Counted from the stretch's first letter, positions 7,921-16,641 are shown. The stretch is DNA of 64,000 nucleotides from Streptomyces sp. A012304 (GCF_026008495.1 NZ_BQUN01000203.1:1-64000), one strand, 5' to 3'. Translations and numbers: made by a program. The notes: generated by a model from the sequence alone, not told the origin.

Positions 7921-9531
7921 CTACTCCGCGGGGTCGACTCCCGCGCGCAGCAGGCCGTACGTGTAGGCGTCCTCCAGCGCCTGCCACGACGCCGCGATCA
8001 CGTTCTCCGCGACACCCACCGTCGACCACTCGCCCGCGCCGTCGGTCGTGGAGATCAGCACGCGGGTGGTGGACTGCGTGCCGTGCACGCCCTCCAGGAT
8101 GCGGACCTTGTAGTCGACCAGGTCCAGCTTGGCGAGCTGGGGGTAGATCTTCTCCAGGGCGACGCGCAGGGCCCGGTCGAGGGCGTTGACCGGGCCGTTG
8201 CCCTCCGCCGTGGCGACGATGCGCTCGCCCTTGGCCCACAGTTTGACGGTGGCCTCGTTGGCGTGGCTGCCGTCGGGGCGGTCCTCGGCGATGGAGCGCC
8301 AGGACTCGACGTCGAAGTACTTCAGGGGCTTGCCCTCGACCTCGGCCCGCAGCAGGAGTTCGAAGCTCGCGTCGGCCGCCTCGTAGGTGTAGCCCTTCAG
8401 CTCGCGTTCCTTGACCCGCTCGACGACCCGGCCGACCAGCTCGCGGTCGCCGCCCAGGTCGATGCCCAGTTCCTTGCCCTTGAGCTCGACCGAGGCGCGG
8501 CCCGCCATGTCGGAGACCAGCATCCGCATGGTGTTGCCGACCAGTTCGGGGTCGATGTGCTGGTACAGGTCCGGGTCGATCTTGATGGCGGAGGCGTGCA
8601 GGCCCGCCTTGTGCGCGAAGGCGGAGACACCGACGTACGGCTGGTGGGTGGAGGGGGTGAGGTTGACGACCTCGGCGATGGCGTGCGAGATGCGCGTCAT
8701 CTCCCGGAGCCTGCCCTCGGGGAGGACCTTCTTGCCGTACTTCAGTTCCAGGGCGGCGACCACCGGGAACAGGTTGGCGTTGCCGACGCGCTCGCCGTAG
8801 CCGTTCGCCGTGCACTGGACGTGGGTGGCGCCCGCGTCGACGGCGGCGAGGGTGTTGGCGACCGCGCAGCCGGTGTCGTCCTGGGCGTGGATGCCGAGGC
8901 GGGCGCCGGTGTCGGCGAGGACGGTGGAGACGACCGCCTGGACCTGCGCGGGGAGCATTCCGCCGTTGGTGTCGCAGAGGATGACGACGTCGGCGCCGGC
9001 CTCCGAGGCCGTGCGGACGACGGCCTTGGCGTACTCGGGGTTGGCGCGGTAGCCGTCGAAGAAGTGCTCGCAGTCGACGAAGACGCGACGGCCCTGGGAG
9101 CGCAGGTGGGAGACGGTGTCGCGGACCATCTCCAGGTTCTCCTCGAGCGTGGTGCGCAGGGCCAGTTCGACGTGCCGGTCGTGGGACTTGGCGACGAGGG
9201 TGATCACCGGCGCGCCCGAGTCCAGGAGCGCCTTGACCTGCGGGTCCTCGGAGGCTTTCGCGCCCGCCCGGCGGGTGGCGCCGAAGGCGACGAGCTGGGC
9301 GTGTGCGAAGTCGATCTCCTGCTGGGCGCGGGCGAAGAACTCGGTGTCGCGGGGGTTGGCGCCGGGCCAGCCGCCCTCGATGAAGCCGACGCCGAAGTCG
9401 TCCAGGTGCCGTGCGATCGCGAGTTTGTCGGCCACCGTGAGGTTGATGCCCTCACGCTGGGCGCCGTCGCGCAGAGTGGTGTCGAAGACGTGGAACGAGT
9501 CGTCGAGCTCGCTGGTTGCCGTCTCGGTCAT
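7921..9531 (-). CDS. cimA: (R)-citramalate synthase
   Basis: 536 residues. The HMGL-like aldolase barrel starts with FHVFDTTLRDGAQREG (about 13-28), and the metal-binding HAQDDTGCA motif lies near 240. The C-terminal part (about 400-530) is the LeuA-type allosteric dimer domain. The family condenses pyruvate with acetyl-CoA to citramalate, the first step of the threonine-independent route to 2-ketobutyrate and isoleucine. The GG-WPGANPRDTEFF region is typical of the citramalate/2-isopropylmalate synthase-like clade that actinobacterial genomes label cimA. The ATG at 9531 follows a GGAGC-containing leader. ilvE and leuB upstream belong to the same pathway but have their own terminators. A candidate attenuator precedes it. 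Confidence 0.88.
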   Translation of the reverse strand: MTETATSELDDSFHVFDTTLRDGAQREGINLTVADKLAIARHLDDFGVGFIEGGWPGANPRDTEFFARAQQEIDFAHAQLVAFGATRRAGAKASEDPQVKALLDSGAPVITLVAKSHDRHVELALRTTLEENLEMVRDTVSHLRSQGRRVFVDCEHFFDGYRANPEYAKAVVRTASEAGADVVILCDTNGGMLPAQVQAVVSTVLADTGARLGIHAQDDTGCAVANTLAAVDAGATHVQCTANGYGERVGNANLFPVVAALELKYGKKVLPEGRLREMTRISHAIAEVVNLTPSTHQPYVGVSAFAHKAGLHASAIKIDPDLYQHIDPELVGNTMRMLVSDMAGRASVELKGKELGIDLGGDRELVGRVVERVKERELKGYTYEAADASFELLLRAEVEGKPLKYFDVESWRSIAEDRPDGSHANEATVKLWAKGERIVATAEGNGPVNALDRALRVALEKIYPQLAKLDLVDYKVRILEGVHGTQSTTRVLISTTDGAGEWSTVGVAENVIAASWQALEDAYTYGLLRAGVDPAE

Positions 9532-9640
9532 GGTCTCAAGGCTCCTGTTGTGGATCTTCGGTCTTTACCGGAATGACCGGCTCCACCGTTCCTCCATGGT
9601 CCCTCGCGCTCTCGCTCCCGGATGCGGGTGGTCCAGGAAA

Positions 9641-9669
9641 ACGAAAAACCTCTCGCGGGTGCGAGAGGT
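9641..9669 (-). terminator. Candidate transcription attenuator hairpin in the cimA leader
   Basis: On the minus strand ACCTCTCGC (9669-9661) and GCGAGAGGT (9656-9648) form a perfect 9-bp stem with a 4-base loop. They are followed by TTTTCGTTTTC, a U-tract rare in this genome. The hairpin lies 117 bases upstream of cimA and is separate from the ilvE terminator, so it fits an attenuator better than an end-of-gene terminator. Confidence 0.6.
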
Positions 9670-9723
9670 CTGCGCGCGGGTCGAGGACGACGGTGGCCGC
9701 CCGCACCTGGTCGTGCGTGGCGG

Positions 9724-9774
9724 TCACTGCGGACCGGCGCGCCTGCTGCCAATAATCGTGGCGAACGAGAGCAC
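9724..9774 (-). CDS. Candidate leader peptide of cimA
   Basis: A 16-residue frame starts with GTG at 9774 and reads V-LSFATIIGSRRAGPQ. It carries two consecutive ATT isoleucine codons, which are rare here because genes use ATC. The stop lies 55 bases before the start of the U-tailed hairpin, the same distance as between the ilvB leader stop and its terminator. No clear ribosome site precedes the GTG, and the ATTATT could instead be part of a promoter. An in-frame alternative further downstream (GTG at 9727, with Thr-Val-Val-Leu) has no stop before the hairpin and is less convincing. Confidence 0.35.
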   Translation of the reverse strand: MLSFATIIGSRRAGPQ

Positions 9775-9916
9775 GGAGGCAGTCTGGCACACGCCGCACC
9801 GGCGTTCACGGCGTGTCTCAGGATGCGGGAAGCGCTCTCGCGGGCTCACTCGCGGACTCAGGGGCCGGTGAGGAGGCTCTCGTGGACCAACTCGCGCACC
9901 TGGCGCGGGACCTGCT

Positions 9917-9946
9917 GCCGCCACCGACGCCCGGGTCGGTGGCGGC
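9917..9946 (-). terminator. Terminator after ilvE
   Basis: GCCGCCACCGAC (9917-9928) pairs perfectly over 12 bp with GTCGGTGGCGGC (9935-9946) with a 6-base loop, 18 bases past the ilvE stop. The remaining 9670-9916 stretch is the likely promoter and leader of cimA. Confidence 0.65.
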
Positions 9947-9964
9947 CCCGAAGAATGGCGTGTG

Positions 9965-11053
9965 TCAGCCCAGCTGGTGCATCCAGCCGTGCTTGTCCTG
10001 CGCCGTGCCGCGCTGGATGTCCAGCAGGGCCTCACGGAGCTTCAGGGTGACCTCGCCGGGTTCGCCGCCCGACTGCTGCCACTCGGCGCCGGTGCGCTTG
10101 ACCGTGCCGACGGGGGTGATGACGGCGGCGGTGCCGCAGGCGAAGACCTCGGTGAGGGTGCCGTTCTCGGAGTCGCGCTGCCACTGGTCGATGGAGACGC
10201 GGCCCTCCTCGGCCTCGTAGCCGAGGTCACGGGCGACCGTCAGGAGGCTGTCGCGCGTGACGCCCTCCAGGATGGAACCGGTCAGGGACGGCGTGACGAT
10301 CTTGTCGCCGTAGACGAAGTACAGGTTCATCCCGCCGAGTTCCTCGACCCACCGGTGCTCGACCGCGTCGAGGTAGCAGACCTGGGCGCAGCCCTGGGCT
10401 GCGGCCTCGGCCTGGGCGAGGAGGGAGGCGGCGTAGTTGCCGCCGGTCTTGGCGTCGCCCATGCCGCCGGGGACGGCACGGACATGGTCCTCGGAGACCC
10501 AGATGGAGACCGGCTTGACGCCGCCCGGGAAGTAGGCGCCGGCCGGGGAGGCGATGACCAGGAACAGGTACTCGTTGGCGGGCTTCACGCCCAGGCCGAC
10601 CTCGGTGGCGATCATGAAGGGGCGCAGGTAGAGGGACTCCTCGCCGCCGTGCGCCGGCACCCAGTCCTTGTCCTGCCGGACCAGGGCGTCACACGCCTCG
10701 ATGAAGGTCTCCACCGGCAGTTCGGGCATCGCGAGGCGGCGGGCGGAGCGCTGGAAGCGCTTGGCGTTCTGGTCCGGGCGGAAGGTGGCGACCGAGCCGT
10801 CGGGGCGGCGGTAGGCCTTCAGGCCCTCGAAGATCTCCTGGGCGTAGTGCAGGACGTTCGTCGCCGGGTCGAGGGGGATCGGCGCGTACGGAACGAGCTG
10901 GCCGTCGTGCCAGCCCCGCCCCTCGGTCCACTTGATCGTCACCATGTGGTCGGTGAAGTGGCGGCCGAACCCGGGGTTGACCAGGATCGCCTCGCGCTCG
11001 GCGGCGGAGAGCGGATGGGCGGAGGGCTTCAGCTCGATCGTGGGCGTCGTCAT
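9965..11053 (-). CDS. ilvE: Branched-chain amino acid aminotransferase
   Basis: 362 residues, the normal length for class IV PLP aminotransferases of the IlvE type. Recognisable segments are NPGFGRHFTDHMV near the N-terminus, the EIFEGLKAYRRPDGSVATFRP block, and YLDAVEHRWVEELGGMNLYFV, which is the conserved region around the cofactor pocket. The late GTLTEVFACGTAAVITPVG segment closes the active site. It interconverts leucine, isoleucine and valine with their keto acids using glutamate/2-oxoglutarate. GAAGGA precedes the ATG at 11053. It lies between leuB and cimA on the same strand but is flanked by hairpins, suggesting its own transcript. Confidence 0.95.
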   Translation of the reverse strand: MTTPTIELKPSAHPLSAAEREAILVNPGFGRHFTDHMVTIKWTEGRGWHDGQLVPYAPIPLDPATNVLHYAQEIFEGLKAYRRPDGSVATFRPDQNAKRFQRSARRLAMPELPVETFIEACDALVRQDKDWVPAHGGEESLYLRPFMIATEVGLGVKPANEYLFLVIASPAGAYFPGGVKPVSIWVSEDHVRAVPGGMGDAKTGGNYAASLLAQAEAAAQGCAQVCYLDAVEHRWVEELGGMNLYFVYGDKIVTPSLTGSILEGVTRDSLLTVARDLGYEAEEGRVSIDQWQRDSENGTLTEVFACGTAAVITPVGTVKRTGAEWQQSGGEPGEVTLKLREALLDIQRGTAQDKHGWMHQLG

Positions 11054-11245
11054 GAATAGGTGTCCTTCACCGGTTGTAGTGACGGGCCGCGCTCACTCCC
11101 GCACGGTCGGTGGCCAGTGCTAGGACGTCCGAGCATTCCCTCATTCCGCGGCTCCGCGTTCGATTATCTCGCGGGGGCGACGGTGGAAGGAATCGGGGTG
11201 AATACGACCCAGGGGTTGATGGTGGCACCCGGCGAGGCATACGAA

Positions 11246-11278
11246 AAGCCGCCGGGTGCGGATGCGACCCGGCGGCTT
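11246..11278 (-). terminator. Terminator after leuB
   Basis: AAGCCGCCGGGT (11246-11257) pairs perfectly with ACCCGGCGGCTT (11267-11278), 17 bases beyond the leuB stop, followed on the minus strand by TTTTCG. The 11054-11245 stretch is the ilvE upstream region; no convincing promoter was identified there. Confidence 0.75.
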
Positions 11279-11294
11279 GCGGTAGCGCGGCGGG

Positions 11295-12338
11295 TCAGCC
11301 GGCTACTCGTACGGCGAGCGCGTCGCCGATCTCCGAGGTGGAGCGGGCGGGCAGCGAGCCGCGCTCGGCGAGGTCGGCGGAGACGGCGTCCTCGATGCGG
11401 CCGGCCTCGGCCTCGTGGCCGAGGTGGCGCAGCAGGAGGGCGACGGACAGGACGGTGGCGGTGGGGTCGGCCTTGCCCTGGCCGGCGATGTCCGGCGCGG
11501 AGCCGTGCACGGGCTCGAACATGGAGGGGAACGCGCCGGACGGGTTGATGTTCCCGCTCGCGGCGACGCCGATGCCGCCGGAGACGGCCGCGGCGAGGTC
11601 GGTGATGATGTCGCCGAAGAGGTTGTCGGTGACGATGACGTCGAACCGCTCGGGCTGGGTGACCAGGTAGATGGTCGCCGCGTCGACGTGCATGTACTCG
11701 GTGGTGACCTCGGGGAACTCCTCGGCCACCTTGTTGAAGATGTTCGTCCACAGGTGACCGGCGAAGGTCAGCACGTTGTTCTTGTGGATCAGCGCGAGCT
11801 TCTTGCGCGGGCGGGCCTGGGCGCGGGCGAAGGCGTCACGGACGACGCGCTCCACGCCGAAGGCCGTGTTGACGGAGACCTCGGTGGCGACCTCGTGCTC
11901 GGTGCCCTTGCGGATCGTGCCGCCGTTGCCGGTGTACGGGCCCTCGGTGCCCTCGCGGACGACGACGAAGTCGATCTGCGGGTCGCCGGCGAGCGGGGTG
12001 GCGACACCCGAAAGCAGCTTGCTCGGCCGCAGGTTGACGTGGTGGTCGAAGGCGAAGCGGAGCTTGAGCAGGAAGCCGCGCTCCAGGACGCCGGAGGGGA
12101 CGCTCGGGTCGCCGATCGCGCCGAGCAGGATGGCGTCGTGCTGCTTGAGGGCGGCGAGGTCGGCGTCGGTGAGGGTCTCACCGGTGGCGTGGTACCGCTT
12201 GGCGCCGAAGTCGTACTCCTTGGTCTCCAGCTTCACATCCTGCGGGAGGACGGCGGAGAGGACCTTGAGGCCTTCGGCCACGACTTCCTGCCCGATGCCG
12301 TCACCGGGGATCACTGCGAGATTGAGGCTGCGAGACAT
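11295..12338 (-). CDS. leuB: 3-isopropylmalate dehydrogenase
   Basis: 347 residues from the ATG at 12338. The protein begins LNLAVIPGDGIGQEVVAEGL, the standard beta-decarboxylating dehydrogenase start, and has the HGSAPDIAGQGKADP segment near residue 275 that binds NAD, plus DNLFGDIITDLAA with the metal-binding Asp residues. It oxidises 3-isopropylmalate to the 2-ketoisocaproate precursor in leucine synthesis; some homologues also act on the citramalate-route intermediate, which would suit the nearby cimA. A longer in-frame extension upstream was rejected because it has poor composition and the PGDGIG start is conserved. Confidence 0.95.
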   Translation of the reverse strand: MSRSLNLAVIPGDGIGQEVVAEGLKVLSAVLPQDVKLETKEYDFGAKRYHATGETLTDADLAALKQHDAILLGAIGDPSVPSGVLERGFLLKLRFAFDHHVNLRPSKLLSGVATPLAGDPQIDFVVVREGTEGPYTGNGGTIRKGTEHEVATEVSVNTAFGVERVVRDAFARAQARPRKKLALIHKNNVLTFAGHLWTNIFNKVAEEFPEVTTEYMHVDAATIYLVTQPERFDVIVTDNLFGDIITDLAAAVSGGIGVAASGNINPSGAFPSMFEPVHGSAPDIAGQGKADPTATVLSVALLLRHLGHEAEAGRIEDAVSADLAERGSLPARSTSEIGDALAVRVAG

Positions 12339-12480
12339 GCCCGGCACCCTACTCCTCGTCCCATGGGATGACATGGACCGTCCGCGATGCGGACAGTGGA
12401 TGTCGTGCGGGACAGGGTAGTTCGCGGTGCGGCTCCCGGACCGGTGCGGCCGGCGGCCTGTGCCCTGATGACCCACAGGC

Positions 12481-12542
12481 GGCCCGGCCTGGCGCAGATG
12501 GCCTACAGGCGGGCCCGGCCTGGCGCGGATGGCCTACAGGTG
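12481..12542. repeat. Two tandem copies of a 31-bp repeat
   Basis: Copies at 12481-12511 and 12512-12542 differ at very few positions and share GGCCCGGCCTGGCGC and GATGGCCTACAGG. A weaker partial copy may precede them near 12467. The second copy overlaps the last codons of the small minus-strand gene that ends at 12534. Confidence 0.7.
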
Positions 12543-12668
12543 GCCGGTCTCGCCGCCGTTGTCGCGGCGGTCGAGGGCGCGCTGGAGCGCGGCCGCGGCG
12601 TTCTTGCGGTCGGACTCGCTCGTGCGGGAGGCGTGGCGGACTCGGCGGCGGACGGTCGTCTCGGCCAT
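12534..12668 (-). CDS. Small basic protein of unknown function (44 aa)
   Basis: 44 residues starting MAETTVRRRVRHASRTSES and ending in a helical, charged segment (ALQRALDRRDNGGE). AAGGAG lies ten bases before the ATG at 12668. Codon use is G/C-rich in the third position, and I recall similar short Streptomyces proteins annotated as hypothetical between leuB and the proline genes. No domain is recognised. The high Arg content would allow nucleic acid binding, but nothing shows it. The gaps on either side (12339-12533 and 12669-12941) hold only the tandem repeat and no other supportable gene. Confidence 0.5.
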   Translation of the reverse strand: MAETTVRRRVRHASRTSESDRKNAAAALQRALDRRDNGGETGHL

Positions 12669-12941
12669 GGGGCATCGACTCCTTGGAAAGCGCGGGGAGT
12701 GCGGAAAAGGGGGGTGCGAGACGCCGGAAGAGGCGGGGAGCTGCGGGGCCGCAGGGGTTGCCTGCACGGGCTCCGGCTCACGACCGCCATTCGCTGGGTC
12801 GAGCGAGACGTTCGGCTCCTACAAAGCTAAGCGAGGAACCCGCGACTGTCTCCACAATTACTCGGACTTCCTACTATCTGAGACAGTGCGATGGACCACA
12901 TGGCGCTGACCTGCGGTTTCCTGGTCCGGGGCCGGGGCGGA

Positions 12942-13784
12942 TCAGAGGGCCGTCAGCACGGCCGCCCGGAAGCCACGAGGGTCCTCCACCCACGGCAGGT
13001 GGCCGGCCTCCGGAAGGATCACGCGGCGCGCGTCGGGCAGGGCCCGTTCCAGTGAGTCCACCGCCGAGCGCGGACGGATGTCCCGTGCGCCGTCCACGAT
13101 GAGGACGGGCACGTCGAGGCGCCGGCAGGCGGCGTACAGCTCCGGGGTGCCACAGGCCCGCTTGCTCTCCTCGTTGAGGGCCCTGTTGCCATCGGTGTTG
13201 ACGGGGAACCAGGGGTCGGCCATGTCCCGGGCGTGCTCCAGGGCCCGTTCGCGGTCCTCGAACTCGACCGACCACTGGAGGACCGCGCTCTCGCGCTCCT
13301 CCTCCCGCGTCAGCGATCGGCGGCCCGTCAACTGCCGCCAGCGGGCCAGTCGCTCCGGGTGTTCGCCGAGCCGGGCCAGGAGATTCCTCCGGTACTCGGA
13401 GTGCCAGTCGGCGTTCGGGCCGATGCCCGTGCCGCTCACATAGACGAGCGCGCTCACCCGCTCCGGGTGCGCGAGGGTGTAGCCGAGCGCCAGCTGGGCG
13501 CCCCAGGAGTGTCCGAGCAGGGCGATCCGGCCGAAGCCGAAGTGGGCGCGGACCGCGTCCAGGTCGGCCACGAACCGTGCGCTCGTCCACGGCCCGTCGC
13601 ACCGCTGCGAGCGCCCGCAGCCGCGCTGGTCCCAGCGCACGACGGTGACCCGGTCGCGAAGCATCGCGCCGACGTCCTCGAACATGTCCCACAGGCCGGG
13701 TCCGCCGTGGCACAGGACCAGCGGCTCCCCCTCGCCCGAGCGTGAAACCCACAGCCGTACGCCGTCGTCCGTCGTCACGGTCAT
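12942..13784 (-). CDS. Alpha/beta hydrolase, prolyl aminopeptidase-like (S33)
   Basis: 280 residues from the ATG at 13784, chosen because AGGA lies eight bases upstream and the fold starts there. HGGPG at 26-30 forms the oxyanion hole typical of proline iminopeptidases, WDQRGCGRS follows at 51-59, and the nucleophile is S93 in GHSWGA. The other triad members are probably D in VDGARD (about 232) and H in EAGHLPW (about 259). The family removes N-terminal proline from peptides, although many members hydrolyse other amides or esters. It sits directly downstream of the proline catabolic genes, which fits a role in supplying proline. A hairpin separates the transcripts. Confidence 0.75.
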   Translation of the reverse strand: MTVTTDDGVRLWVSRSGEGEPLVLCHGGPGLWDMFEDVGAMLRDRVTVVRWDQRGCGRSQRCDGPWTSARFVADLDAVRAHFGFGRIALLGHSWGAQLALGYTLAHPERVSALVYVSGTGIGPNADWHSEYRRNLLARLGEHPERLARWRQLTGRRSLTREEERESAVLQWSVEFEDRERALEHARDMADPWFPVNTDGNRALNEESKRACGTPELYAACRRLDVPVLIVDGARDIRPRSAVDSLERALPDARRVILPEAGHLPWVEDPRGFRAAVLTAL

Positions 13785-13806
13785 GACCGCATCCTGCCCA
13801 CGCGAA

Positions 13807-13832
13807 AGGGGCCGGGCAACCGCCCGGCCCCT
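13807..13832 (-). terminator. Terminator after pruA
   Basis: AGGGGCCGGGC (13807-13817) pairs perfectly over 11 bp with GCCCGGCCCCT (13822-13832) with a 4-base loop, 18 bases beyond the pruA stop and before the hydrolase start. Confidence 0.75.
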
Positions 13833-13850
13833 CGGCACACCGGCGGACCG

Positions 13851-15482
13851 TCAGCCCATGTGCGGGTACGCGTAGTCGGTCGGCGGGACCAGCGTCTCCT
13901 TGATGGAGCGGGTCAGGGTCCAGCGCGTCAGGTTCTGCGGCGCGCCGGCCTTGTCGTTGGTGCCGGAGGCCCGGCCGCCGCCGAAGGGCTGCTGGCCGAC
14001 GACGGCGCCGGTCGACTTGTCGTTGATGTAGAAGTTGCCGGCCGCGTAGCGGAGCTTGTCCATCGTGTACGCCGCCGCCGCGCGGTCGCCCGCGATGACC
14101 GAGCCGGTCAGGGCGTAGTCGGACACCGACTCCATCTGCGTCAGCATCTCGTCGTACTTGTCGTCCTCGTAGACGTGCACGGCGAGGACCGGGCCGAAGT
14201 ACTCGGTGGTGAAGACCTCGTTCTCCGGGTCGGTGCACTCGATGACGGTCGGGCGGACGAAGTACCCGACCGAGTCGTCGTAGGAGCCGCCGGCGACGAT
14301 CGTGCAGGCGGGGTCCTGCTTGGCGCGGTCGATCGCGGCCTTGTTCTTGGCGAAGGCGCGCTCGTCGATGACGGCGCCGATGAAGTTGGACAGGTCGGTG
14401 ACGTCACCCATGGTGATGTAGTCGACCTCGGCGGCGAACTCCTCCTTGAAGCCGGAGTTCCAGATGGACGCCGGGATGTACGCCCGGGAGGTCGCCGAGC
14501 ACTTCTGGCCCTGGTACTCGAAGGCGCCCCGGGTGAGGGCGGTCTTCAGCACCGCGCGGTCGGCGCTCGGGTGGGCGACCACGAAGTCCTTGCCGCCGGT
14601 CTCGCCGACCAGACGCGGGTAGGAGCGGTACTTCTCGATGTTGGCGCCGACCGTCTTCCACAGGTACTGGAAGGTCTTGGTCGAGCCGGTGAAGTGGATG
14701 CCGGCCAGGTCACGGTGGTTCAGGGCGACCTCGGAGACCTCGATGCCGTCGCCGGTGACGAGGTTGATGACGCCCTTGGGCAGACCGGCCTCCTCCAGGA
14801 GCCGCATCAGCAGCACGGCGGCGTGGGTCTGCGTCGGGGACGGCTTCCACACCACGACGTTGCCCATCAGGGCGGGCGCGGTCGGCAGGTTGCCCGCGAT
14901 CGCCGTGAAGTTGAACGGCGTGATCGCGTAGACGAAGCCCTCCAGCGGGCGGTGGTCCAGCCGGTTCCACACGCCCGGGGAGTTGGCCGGGGGCTGCTCG
15001 GCCAGGATCTGGCGGGCGTAGTGGACGTTGAAGCGCCAGAAGTCGACCAGCTCGCAGGGGGTGTCGATCTCGGCCTGCTGGGCGGTCTTGGACTGGCCGA
15101 GCATGGTGGAGGCGGCCAGGGTCTCGCGCCACGGGCCGGCCAGCAGCTCCGCGGCGCGCAGCAGGATCGCGGCACGGTCGTCGAAGGACATCGCACGCCA
15201 GGCGGGCGCGGCGGCGAGGGCCGCGTCGATGGCGTCCTGGGCGTCCTGCCGGGTGGCGTTGGCGTACGTGCCCAGGCGGGCCTTGTGGTTGTGCGGCTGC
15301 ACGACGTCGAACCGCTCGCCGCCGCCCATCCGCTTCTCGCCGCCGATGGTGCAGGGCAGGTCGATCGGGTTCTCGGCCAGCTCCTTGAGCTTGACCTCCA
15401 GCCGGGCACGCTCGGGCGAGCCGGGGGCGTAGCCGTGCACCGGCTCGTTGACGGGGGTGGGGACCTGGGTCACAGCGTCCAT
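13851..15482 (-). CDS. pruA: L-glutamate gamma-semialdehyde (1-pyrroline-5-carboxylate) dehydrogenase
   Basis: 543 residues, the monofunctional P5C dehydrogenase length. The catalytic Cys is C328 in YQGQKCSA and the general base is E293 in VGETGGK; the NAD-binding HFTGSTKTF motif is at 263-271. It oxidises glutamate semialdehyde to glutamate, the second step of proline breakdown. The ATG at 15482 lies 40 bases after the proline dehydrogenase stop on the same strand, so the two are very likely one operon. In many bacteria both activities are fused as PutA; here they are split, as is usual in actinobacteria. Confidence 0.95.
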   Translation of the reverse strand: MDAVTQVPTPVNEPVHGYAPGSPERARLEVKLKELAENPIDLPCTIGGEKRMGGGERFDVVQPHNHKARLGTYANATRQDAQDAIDAALAAAPAWRAMSFDDRAAILLRAAELLAGPWRETLAASTMLGQSKTAQQAEIDTPCELVDFWRFNVHYARQILAEQPPANSPGVWNRLDHRPLEGFVYAITPFNFTAIAGNLPTAPALMGNVVVWKPSPTQTHAAVLLMRLLEEAGLPKGVINLVTGDGIEVSEVALNHRDLAGIHFTGSTKTFQYLWKTVGANIEKYRSYPRLVGETGGKDFVVAHPSADRAVLKTALTRGAFEYQGQKCSATSRAYIPASIWNSGFKEEFAAEVDYITMGDVTDLSNFIGAVIDERAFAKNKAAIDRAKQDPACTIVAGGSYDDSVGYFVRPTVIECTDPENEVFTTEYFGPVLAVHVYEDDKYDEMLTQMESVSDYALTGSVIAGDRAAAAYTMDKLRYAAGNFYINDKSTGAVVGQQPFGGGRASGTNDKAGAPQNLTRWTLTRSIKETLVPPTDYAYPHMG

Positions 15483-15522
15483 GAGATCCGTAACTCCTTG
15501 ACTTGAGCGGGTGGTTCGGGGC

Positions 15523-16449
15523 TCAGCCCTTGCTGACCATGGAGCGGAGGAAGAAGCGCAGGTTCGCCGGCTTCTCGGCCAGCCGCCGCATGAAGTAGCC
15601 GTACCAGTCGGTGCCGTAGGCCGTGTACACGCGCATGCGGTGGCCCTCGGCGGCCAGCCGCAGGTGCTCCTCGCCGCGGATGCCGTACAGCATCTGGAAC
15701 TCGTACTCGTCGAGCTTGCGGCCGGCGCGCCGGGCCAGCTCCTGGGCGACGGAGATCAGGCGCGGGTCGTGCGACCCGATCATCGGGTAGCCCTCGCCTT
15801 CCATCAGCGTCCGCAGGACACGGACGTACGCCTTGTCGATCTCGTGCTTGCGCTGGTGGGCGACCTCGGCGGGCTCCTTGTACGCGCCCTTCACGAGCCG
15901 TACGCGGCTGCCGTTCGCGGCGAGGCGGCGGGCGTCGGCCTCGGTACGGAAGAGGTAGGCCTGGATGACGCAGCCGGTCTGCGGGAAGTTCTTCCGCAGC
16001 TCCTCGTGGATGGCGAACATCGAGTCGAGCGTGGTGTGGTCCTCGGCGTCCAGGGTGACGGTGGTGCCGATGGCGGCGGCGGCCTCGACGACCGGGCGGA
16101 CGTTGCGCAGCGCGAGCTCATGACCGCCCTCCAGCGCCTGGCCGAACATCGAGAGCTTCACGGACATCTCGACGCGGTCGCCGAGCTGAAGCTCCGCGAG
16201 CCGGTCGACGAGCCGCAGGTAGGCGTCGCGGGCGGCGGTGGCCTGCTCGGGTCGGGTGATGTCCTCGCCGACGACGTCCATCGTCAGCTCCAGGCCCTTG
16301 GCGGTGAGATCCTCGATGATCGGCACGATGTCGTCGACGGTCTCACCGGGGATGAAGCGGTCGACGACCTGCTTGGTCACCGGGGCCGCCGAGATCAGGC
16401 GTCGCATCCGGTCGCTGCGCGACGCGGCGAGAATCACGGGACCCAGCAC
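15523..16449 (-). CDS. Proline dehydrogenase (FAD, monofunctional)
   Basis: 308 residues starting at the GTG at 16449, which has GGAGG six bases upstream; a much longer in-frame extension has no ribosome site and runs into the divergent regulator. Family signs include LTMDVVGEDI, VEMSVKLSMFGQALEGG, VTLDAEDHTTLDS, RLVKGAYKEPAEV, MIGSHDPRLI, FQMLYGIR and the C-terminal YGTDWYGYFMRRLAEKP with its FAD-contacting Arg pair. It oxidises proline to P5C, passing electrons to quinones at the membrane. It is divergent from a PucR-type regulator, the typical arrangement for a proline-responsive activator. Confidence 0.93.
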   Translation of the reverse strand: MLGPVILAASRSDRMRRLISAAPVTKQVVDRFIPGETVDDIVPIIEDLTAKGLELTMDVVGEDITRPEQATAARDAYLRLVDRLAELQLGDRVEMSVKLSMFGQALEGGHELALRNVRPVVEAAAAIGTTVTLDAEDHTTLDSMFAIHEELRKNFPQTGCVIQAYLFRTEADARRLAANGSRVRLVKGAYKEPAEVAHQRKHEIDKAYVRVLRTLMEGEGYPMIGSHDPRLISVAQELARRAGRKLDEYEFQMLYGIRGEEHLRLAAEGHRMRVYTAYGTDWYGYFMRRLAEKPANLRFFLRSMVSKG

Positions 16450-16553
16450 GGGGCACCTCCACATACCAACCCATACGAGGCCGTACCCCGCATTCGGGGA
16501 ACGGCACGGAGAACCACCGTGAAACCTAAGGATCCCTCCGATCGTCGGCCATC

Positions 16554-16563
16554 GACAGCTGTC
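16554..16563. promoter_or_regulatory. GACAGCTGTC palindrome in the proline operon divergent promoter region
   Basis: A perfect 10-bp palindrome lies in the 192-bp gap between the divergent proline dehydrogenase and PucR-type genes. A second, imperfect dyad (AGATCTCAGACAGATGT) follows at about 16579-16595. Either could bind the adjacent regulator. The assignment rests only on position. Confidence 0.3.
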
Positions 16564-16641
16564 ACGCATCCGTGCCGCAGATCTCAGACAGATGTATGAA
16601 GGGCACGGTTCGACCGGCCTGGAATGCGGGAGAATGCCCAG

